A program made the position numbers and the translations under genes. A stretch of DNA of 64,000 nucleotides, taken from the IMG/VR virus record IMGVR_UViG_3300014257_000015, positions 41,430-105,429 of that record; one strand, written 5' to 3'. The notes below the pieces were generated by a model that ran no database searches, was not told the DNA's origin, and saw nothing but the letters and a program-made list of their open reading frames with translations. This DNA is from a virus. Below, in pieces: positions 32,634 to 40,990 of the stretch (the first letter of the stretch is position 1; every line of letters starts with the position of its first letter).

Positions 32634-32923
32634 ATAATCACAGACGACCTCGGAACAGAGAAGAAGCGTTGAAGAGATTCGATGGCCAATTTGGAATGAA
32701 TACGACATCGAAAGACAACGTTGATTCAAAGTTTTTGGTCTGGTTTGAAGCCCAATTTGGGCCAGAACCTTTGCCTGGCGTAACAATTTTTGATTTGTTT
32801 GAACGGATAGCGTCTATGGCTGCCGAAGAGTTGCGTGTGAAACAGCAATTGGAGCGAAAGGAACTTTGGGAAGCGCATCGCGATGCTGCATTAAAGGCCT
32901 GGTGCGCAAAGCGCTCAGCTTGA
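32630..32923 (+). CDS. small charged protein
   Basis: 97 aa, ATGA overlap. N-terminus basic (NNHRRPRNREEALKRF), then FLVWFEAQFGPEPLPG and a helix MAAEELRVKQQLERKELWEA. Unknown. Confidence 0.6.
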   Translation: MNNHRRPRNREEALKRFDGQFGMNTTSKDNVDSKFLVWFEAQFGPEPLPGVTIFDLFERIASMAAEELRVKQQLERKELWEAHRDAALKAWCAKRSA

Positions 32924-32985
32924 ATTGGTGAATTACCAATAGAGTTATCATGGTGCTAGTAGGCACAAGAACATGGAGGGTTGGG

Positions 32986-33135
32986 ATGAAAAAGCACGTG
33001 TTGTACTATGCGCAGCAAGACGAGGAGTTGGAGCAGCGCAAGCTCGAAGCTATGACGGTGGCCGAGGCTAAGATTGTGATGTTGATTTTGGTGGTGATGG
33101 TTGCCGTCGTTGTATGGATTGGATTAGCAGTTTGA
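32986..33135 (+). CDS. small single-pass membrane protein
   Basis: 49 aa from ATG 32986, GGAGGG 5 nt upstream. Charged N-terminal helix (QQDEELEQRKLEAM) then one transmembrane helix IVMLILVVMVAVVVWIGLAV at the C-terminus. Tail-anchored topology. Function unknown; far from the endolysin, so not an obvious holin. Confidence 0.6.
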   Translation: MKKHVLYYAQQDEELEQRKLEAMTVAEAKIVMLILVVMVAVVVWIGLAV

Positions 33136-33250
33136 TGTTGCCCGCAATTCGGCGGGTAAGTCGGTGATCCGTGGAAACTTTGATGTTTATAAGGTCTCAC
33201 GCCAGCACGTTGGATAAGCGGATCGCCGACACAAACGAGGAGAACCGGCC
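33136..33250 (+). other. short non-coding gap with weak hairpin
   Basis: Contains CCCGC (33141-33145) / GCGGG (33152-33156) with a 6-nt loop and the leader for the next gene at 33239-33250. No clear -35/-10. Confidence 0.4.
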
Positions 33251-33454
33251 ATGATAGAACCAAAGCAGAAGAAAGACAGGGTGGAAAATCTCCATTATAA
33301 GGTGGTTTTGAGCGAGGAAGATCTTTTCACGCTGAGCCAATCAAAGCTTGAACCGAATGCACAATTGGTCGTGCAAAAAATACTTCAAACCGCGATTGAG
33401 ACCAAACGCATCACGCTGAAGCCGTTCAAAGAATCGGTGCTAGGCGAGAAGTGA
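33251..33454 (+). CDS. small protein of unknown function
   Basis: 67 aa, ATG 33251 after leader GGAGAACCGGCC. Strand (NLHYKVVLSEEDLFTLS) then helix (AQLVVQKILQTAIETKRI). TGATG overlap to the next gene. Confidence 0.6.
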   Translation: MIEPKQKKDRVENLHYKVVLSEEDLFTLSQSKLEPNAQLVVQKILQTAIETKRITLKPFKESVLGEK

Positions 33455-33846
33455 TGGCGCGGCGCAATTGTTGTAATGGTGATTGTTGTCGACGTTTTAC
33501 AATTCCGTATTCTCCTGATGAAATTGCTGAGAACTATCGCGCTTGGCAGGCGTGTGAATTGAATGGGGATCAAGGAGAAGACCGCCTTGGACACCGTATC
33601 GTTGAAGAGATTTGGCTGATTGCTCCGATGCTTCGATACATCGGGGAAAGAAACACAACACCGGCCGGGAAGAAACTAGATTCCCCGTGCCATTGGTACA
33701 CGTGTGTACACTTTGATGGGAAAGATTGCGGCATTTACAAGATTAGACCAAAGATGTGTCGTGATTACCCATATGGTCGAAAGTGCCAATATCCTGGATG
33801 TCGACACACGAACAGGAAACGCCGCGAAGCTCGATGCGTTGGATGA
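33454..33846 (+). CDS. YkgJ-like zinc/iron-chelating protein
   Basis: 130 aa from ATG 33454. CCNGDCCRRFTIPYSPDE, SPCHWYTC, CGIYKIRPKMCRDYPYG and a final CQYPGC follow the cysteine pattern of the YkgJ (CxxCxxCC / C-x-IYxxRPxxCRxYP) family, proposed to bind Zn or Fe-S. Role in phages is unknown. Confidence 0.8.
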   Translation: MARRNCCNGDCCRRFTIPYSPDEIAENYRAWQACELNGDQGEDRLGHRIVEEIWLIAPMLRYIGERNTTPAGKKLDSPCHWYTCVHFDGKDCGIYKIRPKMCRDYPYGRKCQYPGCRHTNRKRREARCVG

Positions 33847-33857
33847 AAGGAACGAAA

Positions 33858-34607
33858 ATGGCCTGGATCGATATTCTGGAAAAACACATCAAAGCGCTGG
33901 AGCAGGCTGATTTCCCGCCTAATTCCATCTGCCAGCACACTGGTGTAACGATAGAGGGCATGAGGCTGGAAGCGTGGGTTGGAATTGTGATTTGCGGTGC
34001 TAGTCTGACCATCACTATGTATGGTAAAAAACCACGAGCAAAAATGGTGTTTGATGATTGGAGAGAAAAGATTGAATCTAGAATAGGGAAAGTGATGCAT
34101 TCGTGGAATGGGGAAGAGGGCTGCGCTGGCGTCACTTTTGTTCTGGATAGAATAGCGCCAATTGATTTCTTCTTGGCAATAGAACGATATAGGTCGATAA
34201 AGGATGTTTTCAACCTAACACCAAAAGAGAAAGAAGGCTTCGAGGAGTTCAATAGAGCTTGGTTGGCATCGATAAAAAGGCAGGGGATTGGAATCAAATC
34301 GCCGAAGAAATCTTGCAAAATCAAATTTAAGATGAAGGTTGATGCGTTGATTGGCGAAATTTGGGATGCTGAGATGATGATAGCCGGGGACACGTGGAAG
34401 GTGTTGACGGATTCGAGGATTGCCAGGTTGGAATTCAGAGCGGGTGGTGAAAACCGTTCCGCCAAGTCATCCCTCTACAAAGCAGGCGATATGGTCCAAT
34501 TGTTGAATTTGATTGAACGTACGTTGGCAAAAATGAAGCCTAACTCGTTGACTACCGAACAATCCAAACGTCATCGCCAAGCCAAATCCAAATGGACACG
34601 TCCATGA
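33858..34607 (+). CDS. protein of unknown function
   Basis: 249 aa, ATG 33858 after AAAGGA. An N-terminal helical segment (IDILEKHIKALEQADF) leads to a beta-rich core (EAWVGIVICGASLTITMYG) and a C-terminal domain with KKSCKIKFKMKVDALIGEI and a helix DMVQLLNLIERTLAKM. No family recognised. Confidence 0.62.
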   Translation: MAWIDILEKHIKALEQADFPPNSICQHTGVTIEGMRLEAWVGIVICGASLTITMYGKKPRAKMVFDDWREKIESRIGKVMHSWNGEEGCAGVTFVLDRIAPIDFFLAIERYRSIKDVFNLTPKEKEGFEEFNRAWLASIKRQGIGIKSPKKSCKIKFKMKVDALIGEIWDAEMMIAGDTWKVLTDSRIARLEFRAGGENRSAKSSLYKAGDMVQLLNLIERTLAKMKPNSLTTEQSKRHRQAKSKWTRP

Positions 34608-34618
34608 AGGGGAAGTCG

Positions 34619-34819
34619 ATGAACAAAGCAGAAATTCGCAGATTCGCTTGGCATCTATGTGCCGCTGATTTAGAGGCGCATTATGACAACGCCGAGGGGT
34701 TTGAAGTGATTGACCAAGACGTTGAGCACACTGAAGAAGAGGAGAAAGAGTTCAGAGCAACGCTGAGGAGAATAATCAATTTGTTGTATCGTTACGCAGG
34801 CGTAAAGAGGGCGCTTTGA
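34619..34819 (+). CDS. small acidic protein
   Basis: 66 aa from ATG 34619 (GGGGAAG upstream); ATG 34604 would give an ATGA overlap and 5 more residues. DQDVEHTEEEEKEF is acidic; the C-terminus is basic and helical (RRIINLLYRYAGVKRAL). Unknown. Confidence 0.58.
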   Translation: MNKAEIRRFAWHLCAADLEAHYDNAEGFEVIDQDVEHTEEEEKEFRATLRRIINLLYRYAGVKRAL

Positions 34820-34867
34820 AAAGGTACTTTCAATCCAAAAAAAAGCACCTCTGTACGTCGATTTTGG

Positions 34868-34896
34868 TCGACTTCCAATTCAATTGGAGCTAGAAT
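34868..34896 (+). promoter_or_regulatory. promoter P3 (TCGACT-17-TAGAAT)
   Basis: -35 TCGACT 34868-34873, -10 TAGAAT 34891-34896, spacer with TCCAATTCAATTGGA. The 70-bp block 34821-34890, including the GGTACTT stem region, nearly repeats 25981-26050 with a handful of mismatches. Confidence 0.7.
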
Positions 34897-34929
34897 CATA
34901 ATATAACGAAACGAACGAAGGAACCGGCC

Positions 34930-35544
34930 ATGACAGTACGAATCGAAAAATCCAACGGTAAGTTGATTGTCAATTCCCCGTACAACCCAAATTTCGTGAA
35001 ACACGCGCGCACTCGCGGGAAATGGAACTCATCGAAGAAGGCTTGGGTGTTCGACGAGCGTGACGAAGATTGGGTGCGCGATATGTGCAAAAACGTCTAT
35101 GGCACCGACGGCTCGGACGCGAATGAACCTGGTGTAAGCGTACGCATCGAGCTTCGCGGTGAAGGCGTCGAGGCAACCGGAAACGCTGGATGGGAGTCGT
35201 TGTGCATCGACGGCATCACGCTCGTCACCAGGTCGCACCGCGATCGGCCTGTGATCTTCTCTGACAACGTCGTGTTGGTAAAGGGCGGTTTCCCGGACAG
35301 CGGCGGCTCTGTTAAGTGGCCAGCCGTCCAGCCAGATGACGGCACTGTAGTTGAGCTTCGGGACATCCCAGCTCGCAAGGCCGAGGAACTGATGGCTGCT
35401 TATCCAGAAACTGTTCGGCGTGTTGGGTCGTACCCTGGCGACGAACAGCGCGAGAAGCTGTTGGCCGAGGGGAAGCGTTGTTTGTCTCGGCTGCGCGAAA
35501 TTGAGGCGCTGTTGGGCGAGTGCATCGTGGTCGATCACGAATAG
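34930..35544 (+). CDS. HARP-like N-terminal domain protein
   Basis: 204 aa, ATG 34930 after GGAACCGGCC. Residues ~10-55 (SPYNPNFVKHARTRGKW, KKAWVFDERDEDWVRDMC) resemble the HARP domain that aids annealing in SMARCAL1-type helicases and occurs alone in phages. The C-terminal helical part (ARKAEELMAAYPETVRRVG, EGKRCLSRLREIEALLG) is unassigned. Base composition is more GC-rich than its neighbours, suggesting separate acquisition. Confidence 0.6.
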   Translation: MTVRIEKSNGKLIVNSPYNPNFVKHARTRGKWNSSKKAWVFDERDEDWVRDMCKNVYGTDGSDANEPGVSVRIELRGEGVEATGNAGWESLCIDGITLVTRSHRDRPVIFSDNVVLVKGGFPDSGGSVKWPAVQPDDGTVVELRDIPARKAEELMAAYPETVRRVGSYPGDEQREKLLAEGKRCLSRLREIEALLGECIVVDHE

Positions 35545-35594
35545 CAGATATACAATCGCTGCCACTTAGGAACCAAACTCGCACGAGGTGAAGC

Positions 35595-35954
35595 GTGAAA
35601 ACAGACGATCAACGAGCTTCCAAAAAATTCGAGGTAGGCGATGTTGTTGTGAAGTTCCACCGCCGTGATTTCGTAATCAGAAAAGTAGCCAAGTCGCTGA
35701 AGAGGTACGTTGTTCTATCCGACGGTTCGAAATACTCGCACATCGGGGAAGAATACCCTGCCGAACGCGGCACTGTATTTTCCACCTATATTATCCCTGC
35801 AACGCCCGATCACATCGCAGTTTACAAAAAGAGAATGAGATGGAGTGGCATTGAGAAGAAATTCAACGAGTTGAAAGAGCGAAGCAGCGAGTTGAAGATG
35901 GATGTCTTGAATTCACTATTTCGAGCATTGGAAAGTGCTTCAAACAAGAGGTGA
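35595..35954 (+). CDS. protein of unknown function
   Basis: 119 aa, GTG 35595 with GAGGTGAAG upstream. First half is beta-rich with KFEVGDVVVKFHRRDFVIRK and KRYVVLSDGSKYSHIG, similar to small SH3-like barrels; second half is a helix (FNELKERSSELKMDVLNS). Unknown. Confidence 0.62.
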   Translation: MKTDDQRASKKFEVGDVVVKFHRRDFVIRKVAKSLKRYVVLSDGSKYSHIGEEYPAERGTVFSTYIIPATPDHIAVYKKRMRWSGIEKKFNELKERSSELKMDVLNSLFRALESASNKR

Positions 35955-35957
35955 CGT

Positions 35958-36146
35958 ATGTCTGAAATGGCTCATACAAACGTGGCGTTAGATCGATGGG
36001 CGGTGACGACGGACAACGACCAATTGCGCATTGTGATTCGTCCAAACAACAAACCCGACTACACCATCACCAGCCGCTACACGCCTGGCGACTTGGATGC
36101 GTTGATATCATTTTTGGTGCGCGTAAAGGAACGATTAACCAAATAG
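35958..36146 (+). CDS. small protein of unknown function
   Basis: 62 aa. DNDQLRIVIRPNNKPDYTI and TPGDLDALISFLVRVKERL suggest a two-strand plus helix unit. Three bases after the previous stop. Unknown. Confidence 0.6.
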   Translation: MSEMAHTNVALDRWAVTTDNDQLRIVIRPNNKPDYTITSRYTPGDLDALISFLVRVKERLTK

Positions 36147-36168
36147 AAACACGATTCGGAGAAATCAC

Positions 36169-36993
36169 ATGAGAGATCTTGCTGTGTTGTCTGGGGGATT
36201 TGTGTTTGCTTTTCCGAGGGCGATTTTGTCAACGTTGAATGAAAAGGTCGTTAATGGCCAATCGTTGACTACGCATTACACCCGGGGGAAACACGAGATT
36301 GAATGCAATCGATTTCGCGCATTGCTGAATTCTCGACGGAAGATCGGGGTGATTTGCATCTCGATGAAGCCTGATGAAGAAGTCCTTGCTGAGCTTCGCG
36401 CCGAGGGGATATCTGTTATACTCGTGGATGAACTGATGGAAGGGGCGTCTTCAGTTGCCGTCGACAACTATCGGGGCGGGTTCATGGTCGGTGAACACTT
36501 CGCAAAGACAGGCAGAAAACGTTTTGCTGTCGTTTGTGGTGACCGAAAGAGGAATGGGGGATTCAACGCAATTCAACGCGTACAAGGCTTCGAGGATGCG
36601 TTGAAGCGCAACGGGCTGAGTCTCGAACCCAGCCACATCATCGAGGTCATTGACTACTCGTATGGCGATGGACAGCGGGCATTGTCACAAATTTTGTCAG
36701 AAAGAATGGGCGTGGATGCCATATTCTCGGCCGCTGGAGATGATTGCGCAACGGGGATGTTGAGAACGGCACAAGACAACGGCATTAAAATACCGGATGA
36801 AATTGCGCTCGTAGGGTTCGACGATTTGGCTACGTCGCCATTTGCCACACCGGCCTTGACTACCGTTCGCCAACCTCTCGTTGAATTGGCAGAGGTGGCA
36901 TATCATCTGGCCTCTGACCCGAGCGAAAAGTTGATAAGCGCTCCTGTACGGCGCACTTTGGAACCCGTTCTGATTGTGAGAGATTCGGCATGA
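36169..36993 (+). CDS. LacI-type effector-binding domain without HTH
   Basis: 274 aa, ATG 36169. The chain follows the LacI/GalR periplasmic-binding fold: LAVLSGGFVFAFPRAIL, IGVICISMKPDEEVLAEL, VILVDELMEG, VAVDNYRGGFMVGEHFAKTG, RFAVVCGDR, RVQGFEDALKRNGL, VDAIFSAAGDDCATGMLR, IPDEIALVGFDDLATSPFATP and LTTVRQPLVELAEVA. LacI repressors have an extra ~60-residue N-terminal HTH; here the protein starts at the sugar/purine-binding fold. It may sense a ligand and act on another protein or sequester the ligand. No HTH gene precedes it. ATGA overlap with the next gene. Confidence 0.85.
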   Translation: MRDLAVLSGGFVFAFPRAILSTLNEKVVNGQSLTTHYTRGKHEIECNRFRALLNSRRKIGVICISMKPDEEVLAELRAEGISVILVDELMEGASSVAVDNYRGGFMVGEHFAKTGRKRFAVVCGDRKRNGGFNAIQRVQGFEDALKRNGLSLEPSHIIEVIDYSYGDGQRALSQILSERMGVDAIFSAAGDDCATGMLRTAQDNGIKIPDEIALVGFDDLATSPFATPALTTVRQPLVELAEVAYHLASDPSEKLISAPVRRTLEPVLIVRDSA

Positions 36994-37607
36994 CAAAATT
37001 GGAATTCAAAGATGCCGGCCGAGGGCTAAAAAGGGCTGAATTCAGAGATGCCAACGGGGAATTGTGTTCAATACAGATGTCTTCATCCGCAGGCGCCCCG
37101 CACATTTGGCTTGGGTGTAACGAAGGCACGCACCTCAGAGGCGAGTGCATGGCCCGTATGCATCTCAACCAGGAACAAGTCAAATCACTTCTCCCAGCAA
37201 TGGAGAATTTTGTTGCTTCTGGTGTTTTGCAACCGAATGATCAGAAGGCGTTGCTGTCCAATGCTATTTTTGTTCTTCAGCAGATTCACGAAGATTGGAA
37301 CAAGTCATTTGATTGCAAAATAGGCGCTGATGTGATCATAAAAGCAGCGGATGTGATTGAAGAGATATTGGATTTGGGGACGCCTTTGCCGTCAATTGTT
37401 CCGTCGAATGATGGAATACAATTCGAGTGGCACTGCTGTCAAGTGGACTTTGAGATCACAATCTCTTCGACACTTACCATTTCGGCAAGCTACGAAGATC
37501 TCACGACAGGGGAAGAGTGGGATGGGTGCGGGATACTGAGTTGTGTATCGCTGCGACCTTTCATCAGCGTCATCACAAAAAGACACAAGGCGAAAGGAGA
37601 GGGGTGA
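36990..37607 (+). CDS. two-part phage protein of unknown function
   Basis: 205 aa. Residues ~1-75 have EFRDANGELCSIQMSSSAG, IWLGCNEGTHLRGECMARMHLNQEQV and LLPAMENFV, a pattern I know from many phage and prophage proteins of unknown role. The C-terminal part with FEWHCCQVDFEITI resembles a domain often found with toxin-antitoxin proteins. No function can be assigned. Confidence 0.6.
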   Translation: MTKLEFKDAGRGLKRAEFRDANGELCSIQMSSSAGAPHIWLGCNEGTHLRGECMARMHLNQEQVKSLLPAMENFVASGVLQPNDQKALLSNAIFVLQQIHEDWNKSFDCKIGADVIIKAADVIEEILDLGTPLPSIVPSNDGIQFEWHCCQVDFEITISSTLTISASYEDLTTGEEWDGCGILSCVSLRPFISVITKRHKAKGEG

Positions 37608-38581
37608 TGGAAATAGTGTCGTTGTTCAGCGGGGGTGGCGGGTTGGATCTAGGTTTTGAACAGGCCGGATTCAAGACGTTGAAATGCGTGGATAACGACC
37701 CCGAGGCTTGTAAAACGCTTCGATTGAATAGGCCGAATTGGGATGTTTTCGAGGGAAGCGTTGAAGCTTGGTTGGATTCCGATGACATTCGCAAATACAT
37801 TGGCGTTGACGGCGTAATCGGCGGGCCGCCGTGCCAGGGATTCAGCGTGGCGGGGAAGAGCGACCCGAACGACGCGCGCAACAAGTTGTGGAAACAGTAT
37901 TTTCGTGTTGTGAATTTACTTCTGCCAACGTTCATCGTGGTCGAGAATGTTCCAGGGATGGCAAGCAAAAGAAACGTGCACCAACTCGAAGAAATGGTTG
38001 AAGCATTCCAGTCCATCGGGTATTGTCTTGAATACGGAATATTGGATGCCGCTGATTTTGGCGTTCCACAACGAAGAAAACGCATAATCATGTTGGGTTG
38101 CCGAGGGGCGCGACTTTCGTTGCCGCTGCCTATGTCGTCTCAATTGGTTACCGTGGAAGAGGCCATAGGGGATATCGCTGGCTTGTATGATTTGCCCAAT
38201 CATTGTCCACCTAAGCACGCTGACAGAGTGGTCGAGAGGTGGAGGAAACTGAAACCAGGTGAATTGGATTATGAATACCGGCGCCAACGCTTGGACAAGG
38301 ATGATGTCAGCCCGACAATCCGAGCGGGCGGGAGTCTCGGCCCGAGCGGAAAGCACCTAGCTGGGTTCCATCCACCAATCCACTATTCGCTACCTCGGCA
38401 ATTGACGGTTCGAGAGGCAGCCAGGATACAAGGATTTCCAGATGATTGGGTTTTCGGAGGCTCGAAGACCGCCGCCGGCCGCCAGGTAGGAAATGCCGTT
38501 CCGCCACCATTAGCCAAAGCAATCGCTGAGTCAATATCCAACAAATTGCAATTTCGGAGAAACAACGATGATCATCGTTAA
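37607..38581 (+). CDS. DNA C5-cytosine methyltransferase
   Basis: 324 aa, ATG 37607 with AAGGAGAGG upstream. Conserved motifs are complete: I LFSGGGGLDLGFEQAG, IV GGPPCQGFS (catalytic Cys), VI VENVPG, VIII QRRKRIIMLG, a target-recognition region around VVERWRKLKPGELDYE, and IX/X TVREAARIQGFPDDW with VGNAVPPPLAKAI. Makes 5-methylcytosine in DNA, most likely to mask phage DNA from host restriction. No restriction enzyme gene lies beside it. The target site cannot be read. Confidence 0.95.
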   Translation: MEIVSLFSGGGGLDLGFEQAGFKTLKCVDNDPEACKTLRLNRPNWDVFEGSVEAWLDSDDIRKYIGVDGVIGGPPCQGFSVAGKSDPNDARNKLWKQYFRVVNLLLPTFIVVENVPGMASKRNVHQLEEMVEAFQSIGYCLEYGILDAADFGVPQRRKRIIMLGCRGARLSLPLPMSSQLVTVEEAIGDIAGLYDLPNHCPPKHADRVVERWRKLKPGELDYEYRRQRLDKDDVSPTIRAGGSLGPSGKHLAGFHPPIHYSLPRQLTVREAARIQGFPDDWVFGGSKTAAGRQVGNAVPPPLAKAIAESISNKLQFRRNNDDHR

Positions 38582-38819
38582 GCGACAAGGATTTATGCTT
38601 TGGACGCAAGGCATATTGATGGACCGAGACCGCGAAGGGAACGTGGTCATTGGGGATGACACGAAGAATGAAGAGGCAGAAAAGGCTCTCGAACGAGGCG
38701 AAGAGATTGGGCTAACTATCAATGGCCGATTGGTATCAACGATGAAGCTCGAAGACGGCGCGTTTGTGGAGAAATTGTACAGCGCCCCGAAGGTGAAGAC
38801 GAAGAAAGGGAAGAAATGA
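38568..38819 (+). CDS. small charged protein
   Basis: 83 aa, overlapping the methyltransferase by 14 nt. GDDTKNEEAEKALERGEEIG is acidic, with a Lys-rich end (KVKTKKGKK). ATGA overlap to the next gene. Unknown. Confidence 0.6.
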   Translation: MIIVKRQGFMLWTQGILMDRDREGNVVIGDDTKNEEAEKALERGEEIGLTINGRLVSTMKLEDGAFVEKLYSAPKVKTKKGKK

Positions 38820-39376
38820 CTACAACCAAAAAACACATATGGGAACCAATAGAACACGAATTCAGACGTACTGTTTCCATATGCAAAAGATGCGGAATTC
38901 GGCGCCAGACAATATCGTATGGTGGACGGTGGCCGAATGTTAGTTGGAAAACCACATACATCGTGAATGGCAGAGAAAGTCGCACAGCAGGGCGCTGCAT
39001 GGCTTTCATGGATTTTCACAAATGGAAACATCGAGAAGGCGAACCTTGGATGCATTGCGTGGTGTGTAAGGCGCAGATGATGACAACATTGGTGGCCGCT
39101 GGAAAGGAATCCAAGTCAACACTCTATTTTCGAAAGTCACCTGACGACAAGTGGTCCAAAGGGTATTTGGGCTGTGAATCAGAACGAGTCTCAGCGTTGA
39201 AAAAGATGGCACCGGGGACAACGGTTGAAGTCAGAATGGACGACGACACCACAATCAAAACAACGACCAAATCCGAGCCATGGGAAGCCTACGCAGGGCA
39301 GTGGTTGGTTCTGCTCGAAGGGTTCTCAGCCGGGTATGATCTATCAAGGGTGACACCTGTAGTTGATCAAGGGTGA
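38816..39376 (+). CDS. zinc-binding protein of unknown function
   Basis: 186 aa. CKRCGIRRQTISYGGRW and later CVVCKAQM give a possible four-Cys site with a long insert. C-terminal half contains TTVEVRMDDDTTIKTTTKSEPW and a Trp/Gly-rich GQWLVLLEG. Unknown. Confidence 0.6.
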   Translation: MTTTKKHIWEPIEHEFRRTVSICKRCGIRRQTISYGGRWPNVSWKTTYIVNGRESRTAGRCMAFMDFHKWKHREGEPWMHCVVCKAQMMTTLVAAGKESKSTLYFRKSPDDKWSKGYLGCESERVSALKKMAPGTTVEVRMDDDTTIKTTTKSEPWEAYAGQWLVLLEGFSAGYDLSRVTPVVDQG

Positions 39377-39383
39377 GGTGATC

Positions 39384-39402
39384 AAGATGAGATTGGTGAA
39401 AC
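39384..39402 (+). repeat. 19-bp repeat of the peptidase-domain start
   Basis: AAGATGAGATTGGTGAAAC here is identical to 40086-40104, where it encodes KMRLVK just before the C39-like core. At this site it opens a 10-codon frame (MRLVKRGKKH). It may be a relic of a rearrangement. Confidence 0.8.
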
Positions 39403-39415
39403 GAGGGAAGAAGCA

Positions 39416-39619
39416 TTGAAACTTCAAGTGATGATGGTTGACAAGATTGGCACCGATATTGCTCTGTTCCACCAGAACGAATGCGTTCCATTTCGTCGAA
39501 GGCAAATCACCATAGAACTCACTCCAGAACAAATTGATGAATTGAAACCTAGGCACACAGGAAATATCAACGGGGATGATTATTTCGAGGAAATAGGGAA
39601 CGTGTGGATCGAGGACTGA
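39416..39619 (+). CDS. small protein of unknown function
   Basis: 67 aa from TTG 39416 (GAGGGAAG upstream); ATG 39431 is the alternative. VMMVDKIGTDIALFHQNE and ITIELTPEQIDELKPR. Unknown. Confidence 0.55.
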   Translation: MKLQVMMVDKIGTDIALFHQNECVPFRRRQITIELTPEQIDELKPRHTGNINGDDYFEEIGNVWIED

Positions 39620-39644
39620 TAAACGAGTTGAAAGAGAGGGAGTG

Positions 39645-40490
39645 GTGATCAAATTCATAGGGATCGATTCGTCCACAGACACCAAGTCTGGATTCCAAAT
39701 AGGGCACGCTCTGATGTGGGTAGGCGACGGTTCCAAGCCAGGCGTGTTGTTTAGGTGCAAAACCGAAAGAGCGGTGTCAGAAAAAGATGCCGATGAAATG
39801 GTGTCTTCGGGAAAATTCAAAGCATTCTCGGACTTGCTCGAATTGGACGAAAACAAGATCCAAAACATCCCGAGACGAGAGTTGTATCTAGCGCAGATTA
39901 CCAGAGAGTCATTGGAGGCGTACGGCGAAGATTTCCTGTTACGTAGTGCGCTGAAAGAGATGGAACTGGAAGTGACAGCAATTCACAGTTGGTTGGATAC
40001 GTTCGGTTGGAAAACAATACTGTTGCGTGGTGTGAAAAAAGGTTCTGTCGACATCCAACCCTATGACCGAACGCCAAAGGACATGAAGATGAGATTGGTG
40101 AAACAGAAAAAGGTTGGGCAATGTGGTCCGGCGTGCCTCGCTATGGTTACGGGGATGACGTTGGAAGAGGTGATGGAAGAGGTTGGGGATGTTTCCTACG
40201 GTCTCAACGACGCACAAATGGTGGATTTCTTGATGAAGCATAACATTCCAGCCATTTCCTCTACCATATGGCCTTCGGCGGCCATTCCAGCCATCCTCAC
40301 AGTACCATCGTTGAACCATATTGGCTTGCTCCATTACGTTGTTTGGGACGGGGAGCGGTTTCTAGATCCTACGATGGGCCAAAAAGAGTACCCGGGCGAT
40401 GCTCATGTATTGGAGAATGGTCGGGAAATCATCGCTTGGGCAACGGCCATCCTGATTTGGCCCTATCCTGTAGTTGATTTCCCGAAATGA
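39645..40490 (+). CDS. fusion protein with C39-like cysteine peptidase domain
   Basis: 281 aa from GTG 39645 (GTG 39642 adjacent; GAGAGGG upstream). Residues ~1-145 are an unknown domain (FIGIDSSTDTKSGFQ, GHALMWVGDG). From ~155 a papain-like fold begins: GQCGPACLAMV (Cys ~160), VDFLMKHNIPAI, GLLHYVVWDGE (His ~230) and RFLDPTMGQ (Asp ~241), the catalytic triad order of peptidase C39 / bacteriocin-processing proteases. Possibly a protease acting on host or phage protein. An internal start at 40083/40089 could give the peptidase alone. Confidence 0.68.
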   Translation: MIKFIGIDSSTDTKSGFQIGHALMWVGDGSKPGVLFRCKTERAVSEKDADEMVSSGKFKAFSDLLELDENKIQNIPRRELYLAQITRESLEAYGEDFLLRSALKEMELEVTAIHSWLDTFGWKTILLRGVKKGSVDIQPYDRTPKDMKMRLVKQKKVGQCGPACLAMVTGMTLEEVMEEVGDVSYGLNDAQMVDFLMKHNIPAISSTIWPSAAIPAILTVPSLNHIGLLHYVVWDGERFLDPTMGQKEYPGDAHVLENGREIIAWATAILIWPYPVVDFPK

Positions 40491-40502
40491 AAGGGTGTTT
40501 TG

Positions 40503-40817
40503 ATGTCCGGTCACATGGAGACAATTGAAGGCTTTCCGATATTCATTCCAAATGATGTCGAGGAGGGAGATGGCTTTTATGTCAGTTACAACTCCCGTGA
40601 CGTTGCTGAATATGGCAGCGATACGACGGCGCTGGTGGTCGGACAGATGGAACACTTTTACATCTTGAACGGGGACCACAGAAAAGCATACGCAAAGCTC
40701 ATCCCAGAAGGGTTCGAGGCTTGTAAACGGTATTTTGATGAAAACGTGGCTTTGAAGAACAAATACAGCGAATGTGGCACCCATATTTGGGGGAAAGTAG
40801 ACCAAAAGAAGCGATGA
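40503..40817 (+). CDS. protein of unknown function
   Basis: 104 aa from ATG 40503. FPIFIPNDVEEGDGFYVSY, TTALVVGQMEHFYILNGDH and KAYAKLIPEGFEACKRYF. ATGA overlap downstream. Unknown. Confidence 0.6.
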   Translation: MSGHMETIEGFPIFIPNDVEEGDGFYVSYNSRDVAEYGSDTTALVVGQMEHFYILNGDHRKAYAKLIPEGFEACKRYFDENVALKNKYSECGTHIWGKVDQKKR

Positions 40818-40990
40818 CTTTCACAAAAGAGGTCGTGATTTGGTGCGATAATTGCTGTCATTGGGAAAGAGTAAACACCAAAAATGTGCGAAAAGCCAGA
40901 AAGGTGCTGAAAAATAGCGGTTGGAGTAAGGATTCGCACGGCCACGATTATTGTCCAAATTGTACAGACAGAGAAGGGACAGCGCGATGA
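40814..40990 (+). CDS. small zinc-ribbon protein
   Basis: 58 aa, ATG 40814 in ATGA overlap. CDNCCHWERVNTK and HDYCPNCTDREG give two CxxC pairs about 33 residues apart, with a basic helix KNVRKARKVLKNSGW between. Unknown role. Confidence 0.65.
   Translation: MTFTKEVVIWCDNCCHWERVNTKNVRKARKVLKNSGWSKDSHGHDYCPNCTDREGTAR

Noticed and set aside
35551-35556. TACAAT before the gene at 35595 as a promoter
   Set aside because: No -35 at the right distance; the TCGATC nearby gives only a 14-nt spacer.
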